Source: Nocardia vinacea NBRC 16497
GTDB taxonomy: Bacteria; Actinomycetota; Actinomycetes; Mycobacteriales; Mycobacteriaceae
Direction of reading: 5' to 3'
DNA: 47,774 nucleotides
Assembly: GCF_000308835.1 (NCBI RefSeq)
Contig: NZ_BAGN01000018.1
Coordinates: 1-47,774 of the forward strand
This document shows positions 8,661 through 20,466 of the stretch, piece after piece. The notes beneath the pieces are model-generated. The model did not search any database. It was not told where the DNA came from and saw nothing but the letters and a program-made list of their open reading frames with translations. The position numbers and the translations under genes were made by a program. The stretch's first letter is position 1. Every line of letters begins with the position of its first letter.

Positions 8661-9547
8661 CCCGCGATCGCGGGCTGATGCTGCACTGCGAAACCACCGT
8701 CGACCGCGCGTGCGGCGAATTCGAGGATGGTGGGTCGGTTGTCGTCGGCGCGCCAGGCCACCGCCAGTTCGCACGGGGCGAGTCCGGCGAGCGGGCGAGC
8801 GGTCAGACCCGGCCAGCGGTACATGGGCACATTGTTCTCGGCCAGCAGGCAGACGCCGAGGCCAAGGCTCACAGCCTCCAGCTTGTCCTCGGGGGTCGCC
8901 GCCTCGGCGCCGATCTTGGGCTGACGGCCGTTGCGGGCATCGTTGCCGAGCCAGAAATCGCGCACCGCACCGGCCTCGGTGGGCAGTGCGATGAACGGTT
9001 CGTCCAGCAGGTCGGCGAAGTCGATGGTCTCGTTCTCGGCCAGCGGATGGTTCTCCGGCAGCAGCACCCAGCGCGGCTCGGTGCGCAGCACCTGCCAGCG
9101 GTACCGGTTCGGATCGGGTAGTGGAAGCCAGACCAGGGCAAGGTCGGCCTGTCGACCGGCCAGACCACTGGACGGGTCGGTCCAGGACGCGGCGTGCAGC
9201 GCCAGGCGGTGCCCGCTCGCGCTCTCCAGATCGTTGAGCAGCCCGCGGCCGAGCGCGGATTGGATGCCGACGCGCAGCACCTCACCCGCCTCCTGCAGGG
9301 AGACGTTGGTGACCTCCCACAGCTCCAGGATCTTGCGGGCGCCTTCGAGCAGCTCCTTACCCGCGACGGTCAGCGCGACGCTGCGCTGGTTGCGGTCGAA
9401 CAGGACCACGTCGAGCTGGCGTTCCAGCTGACGAATCTGACGCGACAGGGTGGGTTGAGCGATGTGCAGCCGCTGAGCGGCGTTGGTGAAGTGCAGTTCC
9501 TCAGCGACGGCGACGAAATACCGCAGGTCGCGCAAATGCGGGTCCAT
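8657..9547 (-). CDS. LysR-family transcriptional regulator
   Basis: 296 aa. An N-terminal winged helix-turn-helix (about residues 3-60, with the LHFTNAAQRLHIAQPTLSRQIRQLE-type recognition region) is followed by a LysR substrate-binding domain (about 90-290). ATG at 9545-9547, with AAGGGG a few bases upstream on the minus strand. It faces the amidase tail to tail, with 4 bp of overlap, so regulation of the amidase is not implied by the usual divergent layout. Effector unknown. Confidence 0.94.
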   Translation of the reverse strand: MDPHLRDLRYFVAVAEELHFTNAAQRLHIAQPTLSRQIRQLERQLDVVLFDRNQRSVALTVAGKELLEGARKILELWEVTNVSLQEAGEVLRVGIQSALGRGLLNDLESASGHRLALHAASWTDPSSGLAGRQADLALVWLPLPDPNRYRWQVLRTEPRWVLLPENHPLAENETIDFADLLDEPFIALPTEAGAVRDFWLGNDARNGRQPKIGAEAATPEDKLEAVSLGLGVCLLAENNVPMYRWPGLTARPLAGLAPCELAVAWRADDNRPTILEFAARAVDGGFAVQHQPAIAG

Positions 9548-9934
9548 AGCCCCTTGCTATCAGAATCAGTCCTGAATTTCCAGCGTATTGAGGCCGGAAA
9601 GTCTGGATATGGCAGCCGAAACAGTCGACAGGTTTGTTAGACACAGCATATGGCTTGTCATGGCCATTTGCATCATCGACTCCGCGAATCTCCAGCACTC
9701 GCGACCCGCGCTGCCGCGCACAAGTTAATTGGGCATATGACCAGCAACGATGCAGCGCGGATTGGGCCTGCGGGCCGCGCCGGGGAGGTGCCGAAGTGTG
9801 GCCGGTCACTGTCGAGAAACCGGCCCGCAAAGCAGGTGGTGCCGTTATGGGGGGTTGAAGTGATGTTAGTCACAATTGCGTTTGCCGTCTCGTTCGAAAG
9901 TCCGGCGACGGCCGTCGCAAGGGTGTTCCGACGC
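9548..9934. other. intergenic stretch, no gene seen
   Basis: About 390 bp between the LysR start and the terminator of the SDR gene. It is less GC-rich than its surroundings around 9590-9740 and must hold the lysR promoter. The open frames here are short, and no product is recognisable. No repeat of the three families is seen. Confidence 0.5.
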
Positions 9935-9976
9935 GCGAAGGCGCCGTGGTCGATGACCCGACCACGGCGCCTTCGC
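9935..9976 (-). terminator. strong stem-loop terminator of the ALDH-SDR operon
   Basis: Perfect 18-bp inverted repeat: GCGAAGGCGCCGTGGTCG at 9935-9952 and its complement at 9959-9976, with a 6-nt loop. It starts 8 bp beyond the SDR stop codon. There is no long T tract, as is common for actinobacterial terminators. Confidence 0.85.
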
Positions 9977-9983
9977 CGACCGC

Positions 9984-10889
9984 TCAGAGGCTGCGTGCCC
10001 GGTCCTCATAGGCCTTGCGCTCGGCCACGTCCACATCGTCGAGGAAGGCACTGCTCGAACCCAGCGCCCTGGCCAGTCCATCGGCCACCGGCTCGGGCAG
10101 CAGATTCACCAGCTGCGACAGGAATCCGGCCACCGCGGTGACCCGGACCTTGGACTTCGGCTCGGCGATCAGCGCGACGATCGCATCGGCGATCTCCTCC
10201 GGCTCGGCCGGGCGCAGCAGCTTCGGGCCGCTCACGCCGGAGCCGAGTTCGGTATTAGTCAGCGTCGGCAGCACCGAGGAGAACGCGACACCCGAACCCC
10301 GGTACTCCTCGCGCAGGGTGTCGGTGAAGCCGAGCACCGCATGCTTGCTGGCGTTGTAGGTCGCCAGGCCGGGGATATGCGTCTCGCCGGCGAGCGAGGC
10401 GATATTGATGATGTGTCCGCGCTTGCGCGCCAGCATGCGGGCCAGGCTCAGCTTGGAGCCGAGGATCACGCCGTAGACATTGATATCCAGAATGCGGCGG
10501 GTGATCTGATCCGGCTCATCGGCGAATCTGCCGGTCGGCATGATGCCCGCATTGTTGATCAGCACATCGATCGGGCCGACTGTGCGCTCGACCTCGTCGA
10601 GGAAGCTCTCGAACGAGTTGGGATCGGTGACATCGAGCCGTCCGTACAGTTCGAAATCGCGGGCCGCGCCGGACTCCTTGACCGTGGTCTCGTCGATATC
10701 GCCGATCGCGATCTTGGCGCCGAGCGCCTGCAGCGCGGTCGCCGTCGCGAGTCCGATGCCACGTGCGCCACCGGTGATGACGACGACCTTGCCGCGAATC
10801 TTCGCCGCGGCGGTGTTGGATTTGCGGAGTTCCCGGTGCCCTCCGTGGTTACGCTGAGCTACCGTCCCCGTCGCTCGCTCCGCGGTCAC
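9984..10889 (-). CDS. short-chain dehydrogenase/reductase with repeat-derived N-terminus
   Basis: 301 aa. Classical SDR: nucleotide motif TGGARGIG just after residue 30, NNAG, and the catalytic Ser with YxxxK in the GLATYNASKH segment. The GTG start at 10887-10889 overlaps the stop of the aldehyde dehydrogenase gene (GTGA), so the two are coupled. Residues 3-27 (ERATGTVAQRNHG, then RKSNT) are encoded by one copy of the R70 repeat. The conserved fold begins only at KIRGKVVVITGG. An alcohol/aldehyde couple with the ALDH is likely; the substrate is unknown. An 18-bp stem-loop follows the stop. Confidence 0.92.
   Translation of the reverse strand: MTAERATGTVAQRNHGGHRELRKSNTAAAKIRGKVVVITGGARGIGLATATALQALGAKIAIGDIDETTVKESGAARDFELYGRLDVTDPNSFESFLDEVERTVGPIDVLINNAGIMPTGRFADEPDQITRRILDINVYGVILGSKLSLARMLARKRGHIINIASLAGETHIPGLATYNASKHAVLGFTDTLREEYRGSGVAFSSVLPTLTNTELGSGVSGPKLLRPAEPEEIADAIVALIAEPKSKVRVTAVAGFLSQLVNLLPEPVADGLARALGSSSAFLDDVDVAERKAYEDRARSL
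10815..10880 (-). repeat. R70 repeat copy at the 5' end of the SDR gene
   Basis: On the minus strand it runs GAGCGAGCGACGGGGACGGT, then AACCACGGAGGG, then CTCCGCAAATCC. It is the same element as at 7003 and 591-705 but in the opposite orientation on the chromosome. Relative to the gene it is sense and in the same frame as the amidase copies. Confidence 0.7.
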
Positions 10890-12493
10890 TTGTTGTCTCC
10901 CTTGAGTTTCAGAATTGCCGCAATGTCGATGCGCCGCAGTCCGCGCGCCCCCGCGGCACGCATCGCGCCGAGCCCGAACAGCACCTTCGGCATCTGGTAC
11001 GGGAACCAGAGCAGTTCCTTCTGCTGGGTCGGCAGGATCGGCGTGGTGATCGCCTTCTGCCTGCAGTACTTGCGAACTCCGTTCGGACCGCCCCAGCGTG
11101 CGCCGACACCGGACTGTCCCCAACCGCCCATCGGCAGCGCGAAGCTGAACAGGTTGACGAAGACATCGTTGATATTCACCGCGCCGGCTTCGAGGGCGCG
11201 CGCCACACGCTCGCCGCGCTCCTTATCGCCGGTCCACACCGAGGCCGACAGGCCATAGACCGAATCATTGGCCAGCCGAACGGCTTCCGCCTCGTCGGCG
11301 ACCTTGATCACCGGCAGGGTCGGGCCGAAGGTCTCCTCGGTAATGCAGGACATGGTGTGGTCGACATCGACGAGCACGGTCGGCTCGAACAGGGTGCCGA
11401 CACCGGTGCGTTTGCCGCCGGTGGTCACCTTGGCGCCCGCCGCGACGGCCTCGTCGACATGCCGCTGCACGATCTGGACCTGGTTCTCATTGGCCAGCGC
11501 GCCCACGTCGTATTTGGACTCGCGACCGTCGAGACCCTGGCGCAGATTCTTGACCGCATCGGTGAGCTTGGCGACGAATTCGTCGTAAACCGGAGCTTCG
11601 ACATACACCCGCTCCACCGAAATGCAGACCTGGCCCGAGTTGAACATGCCGCCGAAGGCGATGCCGTGCGCGGCCCGATCCAGATCCGCGTCGGCCAGCA
11701 CAATGGCCGGATCCTTACCGCCCAATTCCAGGCTGTAGGGAATCAACCGCTCGACACAGGCGGCGGCGATCTTGCGCCCGGTCGCGGTCGAACCGGTGAA
11801 CTGGATGTAGTCGGCATTCTCGACCACCGCGGCACCGGTCGCACCCGCACCGGTGACCACGGCGAAGACCGGCGGCGCACCGATTTCGGCCCAGCCCCTT
11901 GCCAATTCGATCGCCGAAAGCGGAGTCACCTCCGACGGCTTGAGGATCACCGCGGCACCGGCTGCCAGCGCCGGGATCACATCGATGACCGGCATGGCCA
12001 GCGGGAAGTTCCACGGCGTGATCACGCCGACCACCGGATACGGCTTGTACACCGTGGTCAGCTTCTTGACCCGGGCCAGCGGGCTGTGCGGCGAGGGATG
12101 GTCGTCGGCGAGGAATTTCCCGGCCCGGCGCGCGTAATAGCCGATGAGATCGGTGGAGAAGGCCGGGTCGATCAGTGCGTCCACGCGGGGTTTGCCCGCC
12201 TCGGCCTGCAGCACATCGGCCAGATGCTCGGTGTTGTCGATGATCCAGTCCTGCAGCTTCAGCAGCCATTCCTTGCGCCCGTCGGGGCCGATGGCCTCCC
12301 ACTCCGGCTGGTACAGGCGCAATTCGCGGATCTTGGCCGCGACCGCGTCGGCGCTCTCGTTCGGCACCGTGCCGACCACCGCGCCGGTGCCCGGATTGCG
12401 CACCTCGATGACAGCGGGATCGCTCTTTTGTGGCGCTGTCTTATGTGCCGTTGTCTTCTTGGCGGCGCCGGGCACCGATTCGGTGTTGGTCAC
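10886..12493 (-). CDS. NAD(P)-dependent aldehyde dehydrogenase (succinate-semialdehyde type)
   Basis: 535 aa, slightly longer than usual because of an Ala/Lys/Thr-rich N-terminal 30 residues. Catalytic residues are visible: N162 in PWNF, K185 in LKPSE, E256 in LELGGK and nucleophile C290 in NSGQVC. It oxidises an aldehyde to a carboxylate with NAD(P). GTG start at 12491-12493, preceded by GGGAGAA. Coupled to the SDR by a GTGA overlap and divergent from a PucR-type regulator, which is the likely controller of the pair. The exact substrate cannot be assigned. Confidence 0.93.
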   Translation of the reverse strand: MTNTESVPGAAKKTTAHKTAPQKSDPAVIEVRNPGTGAVVGTVPNESADAVAAKIRELRLYQPEWEAIGPDGRKEWLLKLQDWIIDNTEHLADVLQAEAGKPRVDALIDPAFSTDLIGYYARRAGKFLADDHPSPHSPLARVKKLTTVYKPYPVVGVITPWNFPLAMPVIDVIPALAAGAAVILKPSEVTPLSAIELARGWAEIGAPPVFAVVTGAGATGAAVVENADYIQFTGSTATGRKIAAACVERLIPYSLELGGKDPAIVLADADLDRAAHGIAFGGMFNSGQVCISVERVYVEAPVYDEFVAKLTDAVKNLRQGLDGRESKYDVGALANENQVQIVQRHVDEAVAAGAKVTTGGKRTGVGTLFEPTVLVDVDHTMSCITEETFGPTLPVIKVADEAEAVRLANDSVYGLSASVWTGDKERGERVARALEAGAVNINDVFVNLFSFALPMGGWGQSGVGARWGGPNGVRKYCRQKAITTPILPTQQKELLWFPYQMPKVLFGLGAMRAAGARGLRRIDIAAILKLKGDNK

Positions 12494-12650
12494 TGCTGTT
12501 CTCCCACTGACGTTGTGCTGAACCGCTGGTGCTGATCCTGTGAATCAGCTCACTGACCTATCATCGTGACACAAGATTGCACGACTTTCTTGGGTCGATT
12601 TGTCAATGGACTCGGCCATATTTGTACTCAGAGAACAATTCGGAGGAATT

Positions 12651-13967
12651 ATGGCCGCTGCCTCGACAGGTCGGTTCGCCGCCGCGGACCCGTTGCGGAC
12701 CGATTCCGATCCGAACGTCGAGATCGTGCGCGACTGGCTGGCCGAATACGTCTACGAGACGATGCGGACCCAGACGCTGGAGCAGATCGTCGACCGCCTC
12801 GACAACGCGATCATCGCCCGCATTCCAGAACTGGCCGACCGCGATATCCGCCGCGATCTCGCGGCCAGCACGCGGGCACACGCCAGGGTCATGCTGAGCG
12901 GACTCACCAGTGACACCTTCGATTTCACGCTGCCGGACGAGGTGCACGCCTTCGCGCGCACGATCGCCCGGCGCGGTTTCCACCTGCGCCTACTGCTGCG
13001 GACCTATCACGTCGGGCAAGAGGCGGTCCTCGACTACATGAGCGACGCCATCGATGAGCGGCGTCCGCCGCAGGAAATCGAGCGCGCGGTCATGTTGCGG
13101 CTGTTCGAGCGATCGACCAGATGGGTCGGCAATTCGGTGGAGGCGCTGACCGACACCTACATGGAAGAACGCGAGCGGATCCTGCGTGCCGATCTCAATC
13201 GCCGCACCGAGACCGTCCGCGCGCTGCTCGCCGACGACGAATTGGACCTCGACCAGGCCTCGATTCGGCTCGGATACCGCCTGGCGCAACAACATATGGC
13301 GTTCGTGTGCTGGGCCGACGAAACGTCGGGTGATGCCGAGATGAGCGGGCAGCTGGATCGGATCGCGGCCCGGCTCGCGGGTGCGCTCGGCAGCAATCGG
13401 GTGCTGACCGTCCCATCCGGGGCGAGCGGCATGTGGGCCTGGGTGGGACTGGACGACGAGGCGCATGCGGCGGAACTGGCCGAGCCCGCTCGACTGGCCG
13501 AATTGGTGGCCGGTCAGGTCGATGCGCCGGTGCGGGTCGCGTTCGGGGTGCCCGCGCCGCAGGCCGCCGGGTTCCGGCAGAGCCATCACGAGGCCGTCGC
13601 GGCCAGGCACGTCGCCGAGCGCGGTCCGGCGGATCGAGCGCGGGTCACCGCATATCGCGAGGTGGAGATCGCCTATCTGGTGGGCGCCGACGACGCGGCC
13701 ATGCGCGGTCTGATCGGGCGCGAATTACGCGCGCTGGCGGGCCGTGATGTCAATGCCACAAGACTGCGCGAAACACTGCACGCATATCTGAAAAGCCATC
13801 GCAGCCCGGAGGCCACGGCGAAATTACTCGGTGTGCACAAGAACACGGTCCGCTATCGGATCCAGCGGATCGAGGAACTGCTCGGCCATCCGATCGAAGC
13901 GCGCAGCCTGCCGCTGGAGATCGCACTGGCCTGCGTCGCCACCTACGGCGCAGACGCCCTACCTTGA
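12651..13967 (+). CDS. PucR/CdaR-family transcriptional regulator
   Basis: 438 aa. The C-terminal PucR-type helix-turn-helix is clear (LGVHKNTVRYRIQRIEELLG, about residues 395-415). A central GGDEF-like domain and an N-terminal all-helical sensor region precede it. The ATG at 12651 follows a strong GGAGG at 12642-12646; an in-frame start at 12600 lacks one. It is divergent from the ALDH-SDR operon across 157 bp that contains an imperfect inverted repeat (CAAGA..TCTTG, about 12571-12591), a possible operator. Regulation of that operon is inferred from layout. Confidence 0.92.
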   Translation: MAAASTGRFAAADPLRTDSDPNVEIVRDWLAEYVYETMRTQTLEQIVDRLDNAIIARIPELADRDIRRDLAASTRAHARVMLSGLTSDTFDFTLPDEVHAFARTIARRGFHLRLLLRTYHVGQEAVLDYMSDAIDERRPPQEIERAVMLRLFERSTRWVGNSVEALTDTYMEERERILRADLNRRTETVRALLADDELDLDQASIRLGYRLAQQHMAFVCWADETSGDAEMSGQLDRIAARLAGALGSNRVLTVPSGASGMWAWVGLDDEAHAAELAEPARLAELVAGQVDAPVRVAFGVPAPQAAGFRQSHHEAVAARHVAERGPADRARVTAYREVEIAYLVGADDAAMRGLIGRELRALAGRDVNATRLRETLHAYLKSHRSPEATAKLLGVHKNTVRYRIQRIEELLGHPIEARSLPLEIALACVATYGADALP

Positions 13968-13978
13968 AACGCTACGAA

Positions 13979-14239
13979 CTACTCCGCCTCCGCGACCTCG
14001 CGTTCGTGGCGTGGCGGCGGTTCGGTGACCGGTGCGACCCGCACATTCGGTAAATCCGCGAGCAATTGCGTGGTCGCTGCCGCGATGGCGTTCACCGCCT
14101 TGTCGACGGCTGCCTTGGTTGTGGTGCTCAGGCCGGACACGCCACCGACCGTACGCACATACTGCAGTGCGGCAGCATAGATTTCCTGCTCGGTAGGCGC
14201 AGGATCCAGGCCACGAAGGAGGGTGATGTTGCTACTCAT
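13979..14239 (-). CDS. small DUF2277-like protein
   Basis: 86 aa. The opening NITLLRGLDPAPTEQEI and AALQYVRTVGG follow the DUF2277 pattern (N-terminal 'NI..L....PPAT..E' then 'AALQYVRK.SG'). The usual second-position Cys is absent (MSSN instead of MCRN). No catalytic motif is known for the family. The C-terminus is charged (RHEREVAEAE). It converges on the PucR gene, 11 bp apart. Confidence 0.8.
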   Translation of the reverse strand: MSSNITLLRGLDPAPTEQEIYAAALQYVRTVGGVSGLSTTTKAAVDKAVNAIAAATTQLLADLPNVRVAPVTEPPPRHEREVAEAE

Positions 14240-14348
14240 GGGAGCACACTACTGCCCATGGTCGGGGTAAGGCAGGCCAAGAAACAGATCCGACAAAGCC
14301 AAGCGATTACACAGGTCCATCCAAGATCGATGGTGAACAATCGGGGGT

Positions 14349-15182
14349 ATGCCTGCCCGCGGTGTACCCACCTTGACAACATTCCCCTACGACGAGCTCG
14401 ACAAGCGGGAAGAGGACCACTGGTCCGGCGCGGCGGTATCGGAGGACGAACTGCGTGCGCTCGCACTCGGCGGCTTCTATTCGGCGCGCTGGGACGCCTT
14501 TCACGACGCGCTGCTGCTCGGTCCCGAGCGCGACCATCCGCTCGGTGACCGGCGCGAACTCGCCATCGATACGCTCACCGGCGCATGGGGCATCACCGAC
14601 GGCACCGAGGCGCAGGCCTCCATGGAACAGTTGCTCGAAGGTATGCACGCGCCGCTGTACGCGATGGTGCATCCGCTGGTGATGGCATCGATCAATGCCA
14701 GTGAACGCGACCGGTTCGGTGAGCGGGCCGATCGGCACCGCGCCTTCCTGCGGCAGGTGGGCTCGTTCCGGGGGATGGACAACCCGGAGGCGCTGGTCCG
14801 CGATTACGACATCTGGTCCCAGGCGATCAAAATCGGGTTCACCGATCATCTGGCCCGGCCGCTGCCGAGCGATATCCATGCCTGGGATCTGGCCCGGGTG
14901 GTCGCGGTGGCTCGAATGGCCTTTACCGCGGGTTATCTCGACGCCGAGGTGGCCTGGGGCTATCTGATGCGGGCACTGCCGCTGGCCCAGCGCAAATACC
15001 GGAATTGGCGCCAATTCGGCGATGCTTACCTGACCGGCTGGACCTACTGGCAGGCCTGTGAGGATCTGGCCGAACTCAAGAACGGCGGCGTGGATCGGCG
15101 CATGGAACTGCTGCGCCTGTGGTTGCGTCCGACCAGCCCGTGGCGGCGGATCACGCTGCAATCAGTTCCCGTCGGGGAGTGA
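14349..15182 (+). CDS. DUF1266-family protein
   Basis: 277 aa, cytosolic, no membrane segment. The second half has the DUF1266 pattern: AWDLARVVAVARMAFTAGYL, then EVAWGYL and FGDAYLTG. Function is unknown. ATG at 14349 has only a GGGGGT immediately before it, so the start is less certain; a TTG at 14373 is possible. The 3' end overlaps the convergent gene by 21 bp. Confidence 0.8.
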   Translation: MPARGVPTLTTFPYDELDKREEDHWSGAAVSEDELRALALGGFYSARWDAFHDALLLGPERDHPLGDRRELAIDTLTGAWGITDGTEAQASMEQLLEGMHAPLYAMVHPLVMASINASERDRFGERADRHRAFLRQVGSFRGMDNPEALVRDYDIWSQAIKIGFTDHLARPLPSDIHAWDLARVVAVARMAFTAGYLDAEVAWGYLMRALPLAQRKYRNWRQFGDAYLTGWTYWQACEDLAELKNGGVDRRMELLRLWLRPTSPWRRITLQSVPVGE

Positions 15183-16109
15183 GCGCAGAATTCCGCGGCC
15201 GTAGCGCTGGAACTGTCCGTCATCGACCATGCCGAGGGAATGCCGCTCAACCAGCAATTCCCATTCGGAATAGAGCTGGGCGACGCCCGGATCGGCCGGA
15301 CCGGCCGCGCCGTCGGCCGAATCGCGCCGGACGGCGAAATTCACCGCACAGGTGACGCGTTCGGTATCGGCCCGATCGGTGCCGGTGAAATGCAACGTGA
15401 CGTTTCCGTCGTGCACATCGATACCGGTCTCGCCGCGCACCGAGCCGATCTCACCGGGCGTCGTCACGGCGCCGTCGGTGGTGCGCGCCCACATGATGAC
15501 CGGAATGGGTAGCTCGTGGGCGTACCTGTCGCCGGGACCGATGGAGATGAACAGCAGCCGTCCGGTGGTCGCGGCCAGCAGGCCGAGGCCGGTGCCCGCG
15601 GGCGGATGTGCCACGACGATGGCGGTCTCCAGCACGTATTCGTCGACGGTCACATAGCGATGCAGAGCGGCTATCGCTGCCTTGGCTTCGCGCTTGGGGG
15701 TCATCCGCCGCACGGCTCGATCGACATCGGCCCTGGTCGGCCCGCTCTTACCCCACTGCGGGGCGGGCGGCTGTAGATCGGGTGCGGCCACATCGATGCG
15801 CTGGCTGGCCAGGATCTGACCGTTGATGCGCTCGACGATCTCGGCGGCCGCGGGGAAATCGTGTTCGGCTATCAATACCGGTAGCGGGGTGCGGTCGGCG
15901 GGCACGCCGGTGAGCACGGGCGTGGGATAACGCAGATAGATCTCGATGACGACGGCATCGTCGGCGCGGCGGTTCAGCCGAACCTTGAGCAGATCGGTGA
16001 CCGGCACATCCAGGACGCGCTCGCCCTCGCTGCCCGGGCGTAGAACGATCAGTCGTCCACGGCCGTGCCGCAGTATCGCTGTGGGTGTCCGTAGCTCAAC
16101 TATGTCCAT
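15162..16109 (-). CDS. uncharacterised protein with possible PH-like folds
   Basis: 315 aa, soluble. I do not recognise the family with confidence. Residues 8-90 and 150-235 each look like a beta-rich module (TAILRHGRGRLIVLRPG; LGLLAATTGRLLFISIGPG) similar in pattern to bacterial PH-like domains. The C-terminal 30 residues (GMVDDGQFQRYGRGILRSLP) resemble a SHOCT tail. The ATG at 16107-16109 follows GCAGGGGGT; an upstream ATG at 16169 would add 20 residues. It ends inside the 3' end of the DUF1266 gene. Confidence 0.65.
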   Translation of the reverse strand: MDIVELRTPTAILRHGRGRLIVLRPGSEGERVLDVPVTDLLKVRLNRRADDAVVIEIYLRYPTPVLTGVPADRTPLPVLIAEHDFPAAAEIVERINGQILASQRIDVAAPDLQPPAPQWGKSGPTRADVDRAVRRMTPKREAKAAIAALHRYVTVDEYVLETAIVVAHPPAGTGLGLLAATTGRLLFISIGPGDRYAHELPIPVIMWARTTDGAVTTPGEIGSVRGETGIDVHDGNVTLHFTGTDRADTERVTCAVNFAVRRDSADGAAGPADPGVAQLYSEWELLVERHSLGMVDDGQFQRYGRGILRSLPDGN

Positions 16110-16386
16110 ACCCCCTGCGCTCTTGTGTCGTCGCTCACGATAGGCCGAACATGACATGATTGTGACCACTTGGCGTAACCCGACCGGAGACTTCGGGAAC
16201 CACGGACGTTCCCCGACCGTTTACCTGTCGAACTACACCAGCTGCCGAACTGCGCGATGTATCGACTAGACCGTACGCGGTAACGTGGCATGTCCGCATC
16301 CGAACTACCGGACGGGACGCGCCCGACGCCACGCTAGGCATGCACCGGAGACACCCGGAAAGGACTGGCCGCCCGGCCTAAGCTCT

Positions 16387-18768
<2,382 letters not shown>

Positions 18769-18841
18769 CGCGTGCCGATTAGGCTCGACCATCTGGGTGC
18801 GGGGAGATTGCTCGCGCCCGAGATTTTGGAGGTGTCCTCGA

Positions 18842-19558
18842 TTGTCGGCCAACAATCACGTCGGTGGGCCGGGGCATGTGAACGGCGGTGCCGTTGCGAA
18901 TGCCAGCGCTTTCGACGAATTCGACGAACCGGTCAAGTACAACGGTGCGGGCCCGGCCCAGCCGGACCTGATCGCACTGGAGACTGGCAGCCCATTCGAT
19001 CAGCCCCGCGCCGAGGCCGCGATCCGAGAACTGCTGATCGCGGTCGGCGAGAATCCGGACCGGCCCGGCCTGATCGATACGCCCGCGCGGGTCGCCCGCG
19101 CCTATCGGGAGATGTTCGCCGGGCTCTTCACCGAGCCGGATGCGGTGCTGAACACCACCTTCGACGAGGGGCACCAGGAACTGGTGCTGGTTCGCGATAT
19201 CCCGCTGTACTCGACCTGTGAGCACCATTTGGTGTCCTTTCACGGCGTCGCGCACGTCGGCTACATTCCTGGCCCCCACGGCCGGGTAACCGGACTGTCC
19301 AAACTGGCCAGACTGGTCGATCTGTACGCCAAGCGACCGCAGGTGCAGGAGCGGCTGACCAGCCAGATCGCCGATGCCGTCATGCGCAAGCTGGATCCGC
19401 GCGGCGCCATCGTCGTGATCGAGGCCGAGCACCTGTGCATGGCCATGCGCGGTATCCGCAAGCCCGGTGCCAGCACCACCACCTCCGCCGTGCGCGGTCT
19501 GCTGCAGTCCAACGCCGCCTCGCGGGCCGAGGCTCTCGATCTGATCCTGCGGAAGTGA
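18842..19558 (+). CDS. folE: GTP cyclohydrolase I
   Basis: First step of folate synthesis: GTP to dihydroneopterin triphosphate. 238 aa from a TTG start at 18842, chosen because GGAGGTG lies at 18828-18834 with ideal spacing; the next candidate (GTG at 18878) has none. The first ~50 residues are a non-conserved extension. Zinc ligands are C126 and H129 (CEHH) and C199 (AEHLC). Conserved [18 protein letters not shown] and [10 protein letters not shown] segments are present. First gene of the folE-P-B-K run. Confidence 0.96.
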   Translation: MSANNHVGGPGHVNGGAVANASAFDEFDEPVKYNGAGPAQPDLIALETGSPFDQPRAEAAIRELLIAVGENPDRPGLIDTPARVARAYREMFAGLFTEPDAVLNTTFDEGHQELVLVRDIPLYSTCEHHLVSFHGVAHVGYIPGPHGRVTGLSKLARLVDLYAKRPQVQERLTSQIADAVMRKLDPRGAIVVIEAEHLCMAMRGIRKPGASTTTSAVRGLLQSNAASRAEALDLILRK

Positions 19559-19569
19559 GGCACCGCGCG

Positions 19570-20466
19570 GTGTCGACTCATGCCCCCGATCCTCTCCGGA
19601 GCAGTGTCGCGCCGCGCGATAGTCGCTCCTGTGTGGTGATGGGTGTCGTGAACGTCACCAGCGATTCGTTCTCCGACGGCGGCCGCTATCTCGATCCGAG
19701 CCTGGCCATCGCACACGGCATCGAGCTGTACGAGTCGGGCGCCGACATCATCGATATCGGCGGCGAGTCGACCAGGCCCGGTGCGGTGCGGATCGACCCG
19801 GAAACCGAGGCCGCGCGGGTGGTTCCGGTCATTCGCGGCTTGGTAGCTGCCGGTGTGCCGACCAGTGTGGACACTATGCGGGCCGGTGTCGCCGAGGCGG
19901 CGATCGCGGCCGGAGTTTCGGTCGTCAACGATGTCTCCGGTGGCCGCGCCGATCCGGATATGGTGAAAGTCGTTGCGGCAGCAGAGGTTCCGTGGATCCT
20001 CATGCACTGGCGGGCGGGCGCGGACTATCGGCACACCGGTCCGGCCGACCACTACGACGACGTGGTCGCCGAGGTGCTCGCCGAATTGACCGCGCAGGTG
20101 GACCTGGCCGTAGCGGCAGGTGTGGATCGGTCCCGGCTGGTACTCGATCCCGGCCTCGGTTTCGCCAAGAATGCCGAACACAATTGGGCGCTGCTCGGCG
20201 CACTGCCCGAATTGGTCGGCCACGGGCTGCCGATTCTCATCGGCGCCTCCCGTAAACGATTCCTCGGCGCCCTGCTCGCCGATGCCGCGGGGCCGCGCCC
20301 ACCCGACGGCCGGGAGACCGCCACCGCGACGGTGTCGGCGTTGGCCGCCCTGCACGGGGCCTGGGGTGTCCGCGTCCACGATGTGCGCGCCTCGCTGGAT
20401 GCTATTGCAGTGACCGACGCCTGGCTGCGTGCCGCCCGAAACAGCACCCGAGGAGCCGCGAAATGA
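19570..20466 (+). CDS. folP: dihydropteroate synthase
   Basis: Condenses dihydropterin pyrophosphate with p-aminobenzoate; the sulfonamide target. 298 aa. Signatures: [15 protein letters not shown] at about residue 24, [14 protein letters not shown] at about 60, and a C-terminal [12 protein letters not shown] at 19570 is taken as start: GAGG lies about 10 bp upstream, 11 bp after the folE stop. The stop overlaps the folB ATG by 4 bp. Confidence 0.96.
   Translation: MSTHAPDPLRSSVAPRDSRSCVVMGVVNVTSDSFSDGGRYLDPSLAIAHGIELYESGADIIDIGGESTRPGAVRIDPETEAARVVPVIRGLVAAGVPTSVDTMRAGVAEAAIAAGVSVVNDVSGGRADPDMVKVVAAAEVPWILMHWRAGADYRHTGPADHYDDVVAEVLAELTAQVDLAVAAGVDRSRLVLDPGLGFAKNAEHNWALLGALPELVGHGLPILIGASRKRFLGALLADAAGPRPPDGRETATATVSALAALHGAWGVRVHDVRASLDAIAVTDAWLRAARNSTRGAAK

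Noticed and set aside
10890..11123. Upstream extension of the SDR frame into the aldehyde dehydrogenase gene
   Set aside because: That part is a shifted frame of the ALDH gene; the GTG at 10889 that overlaps the ALDH stop is the natural start.
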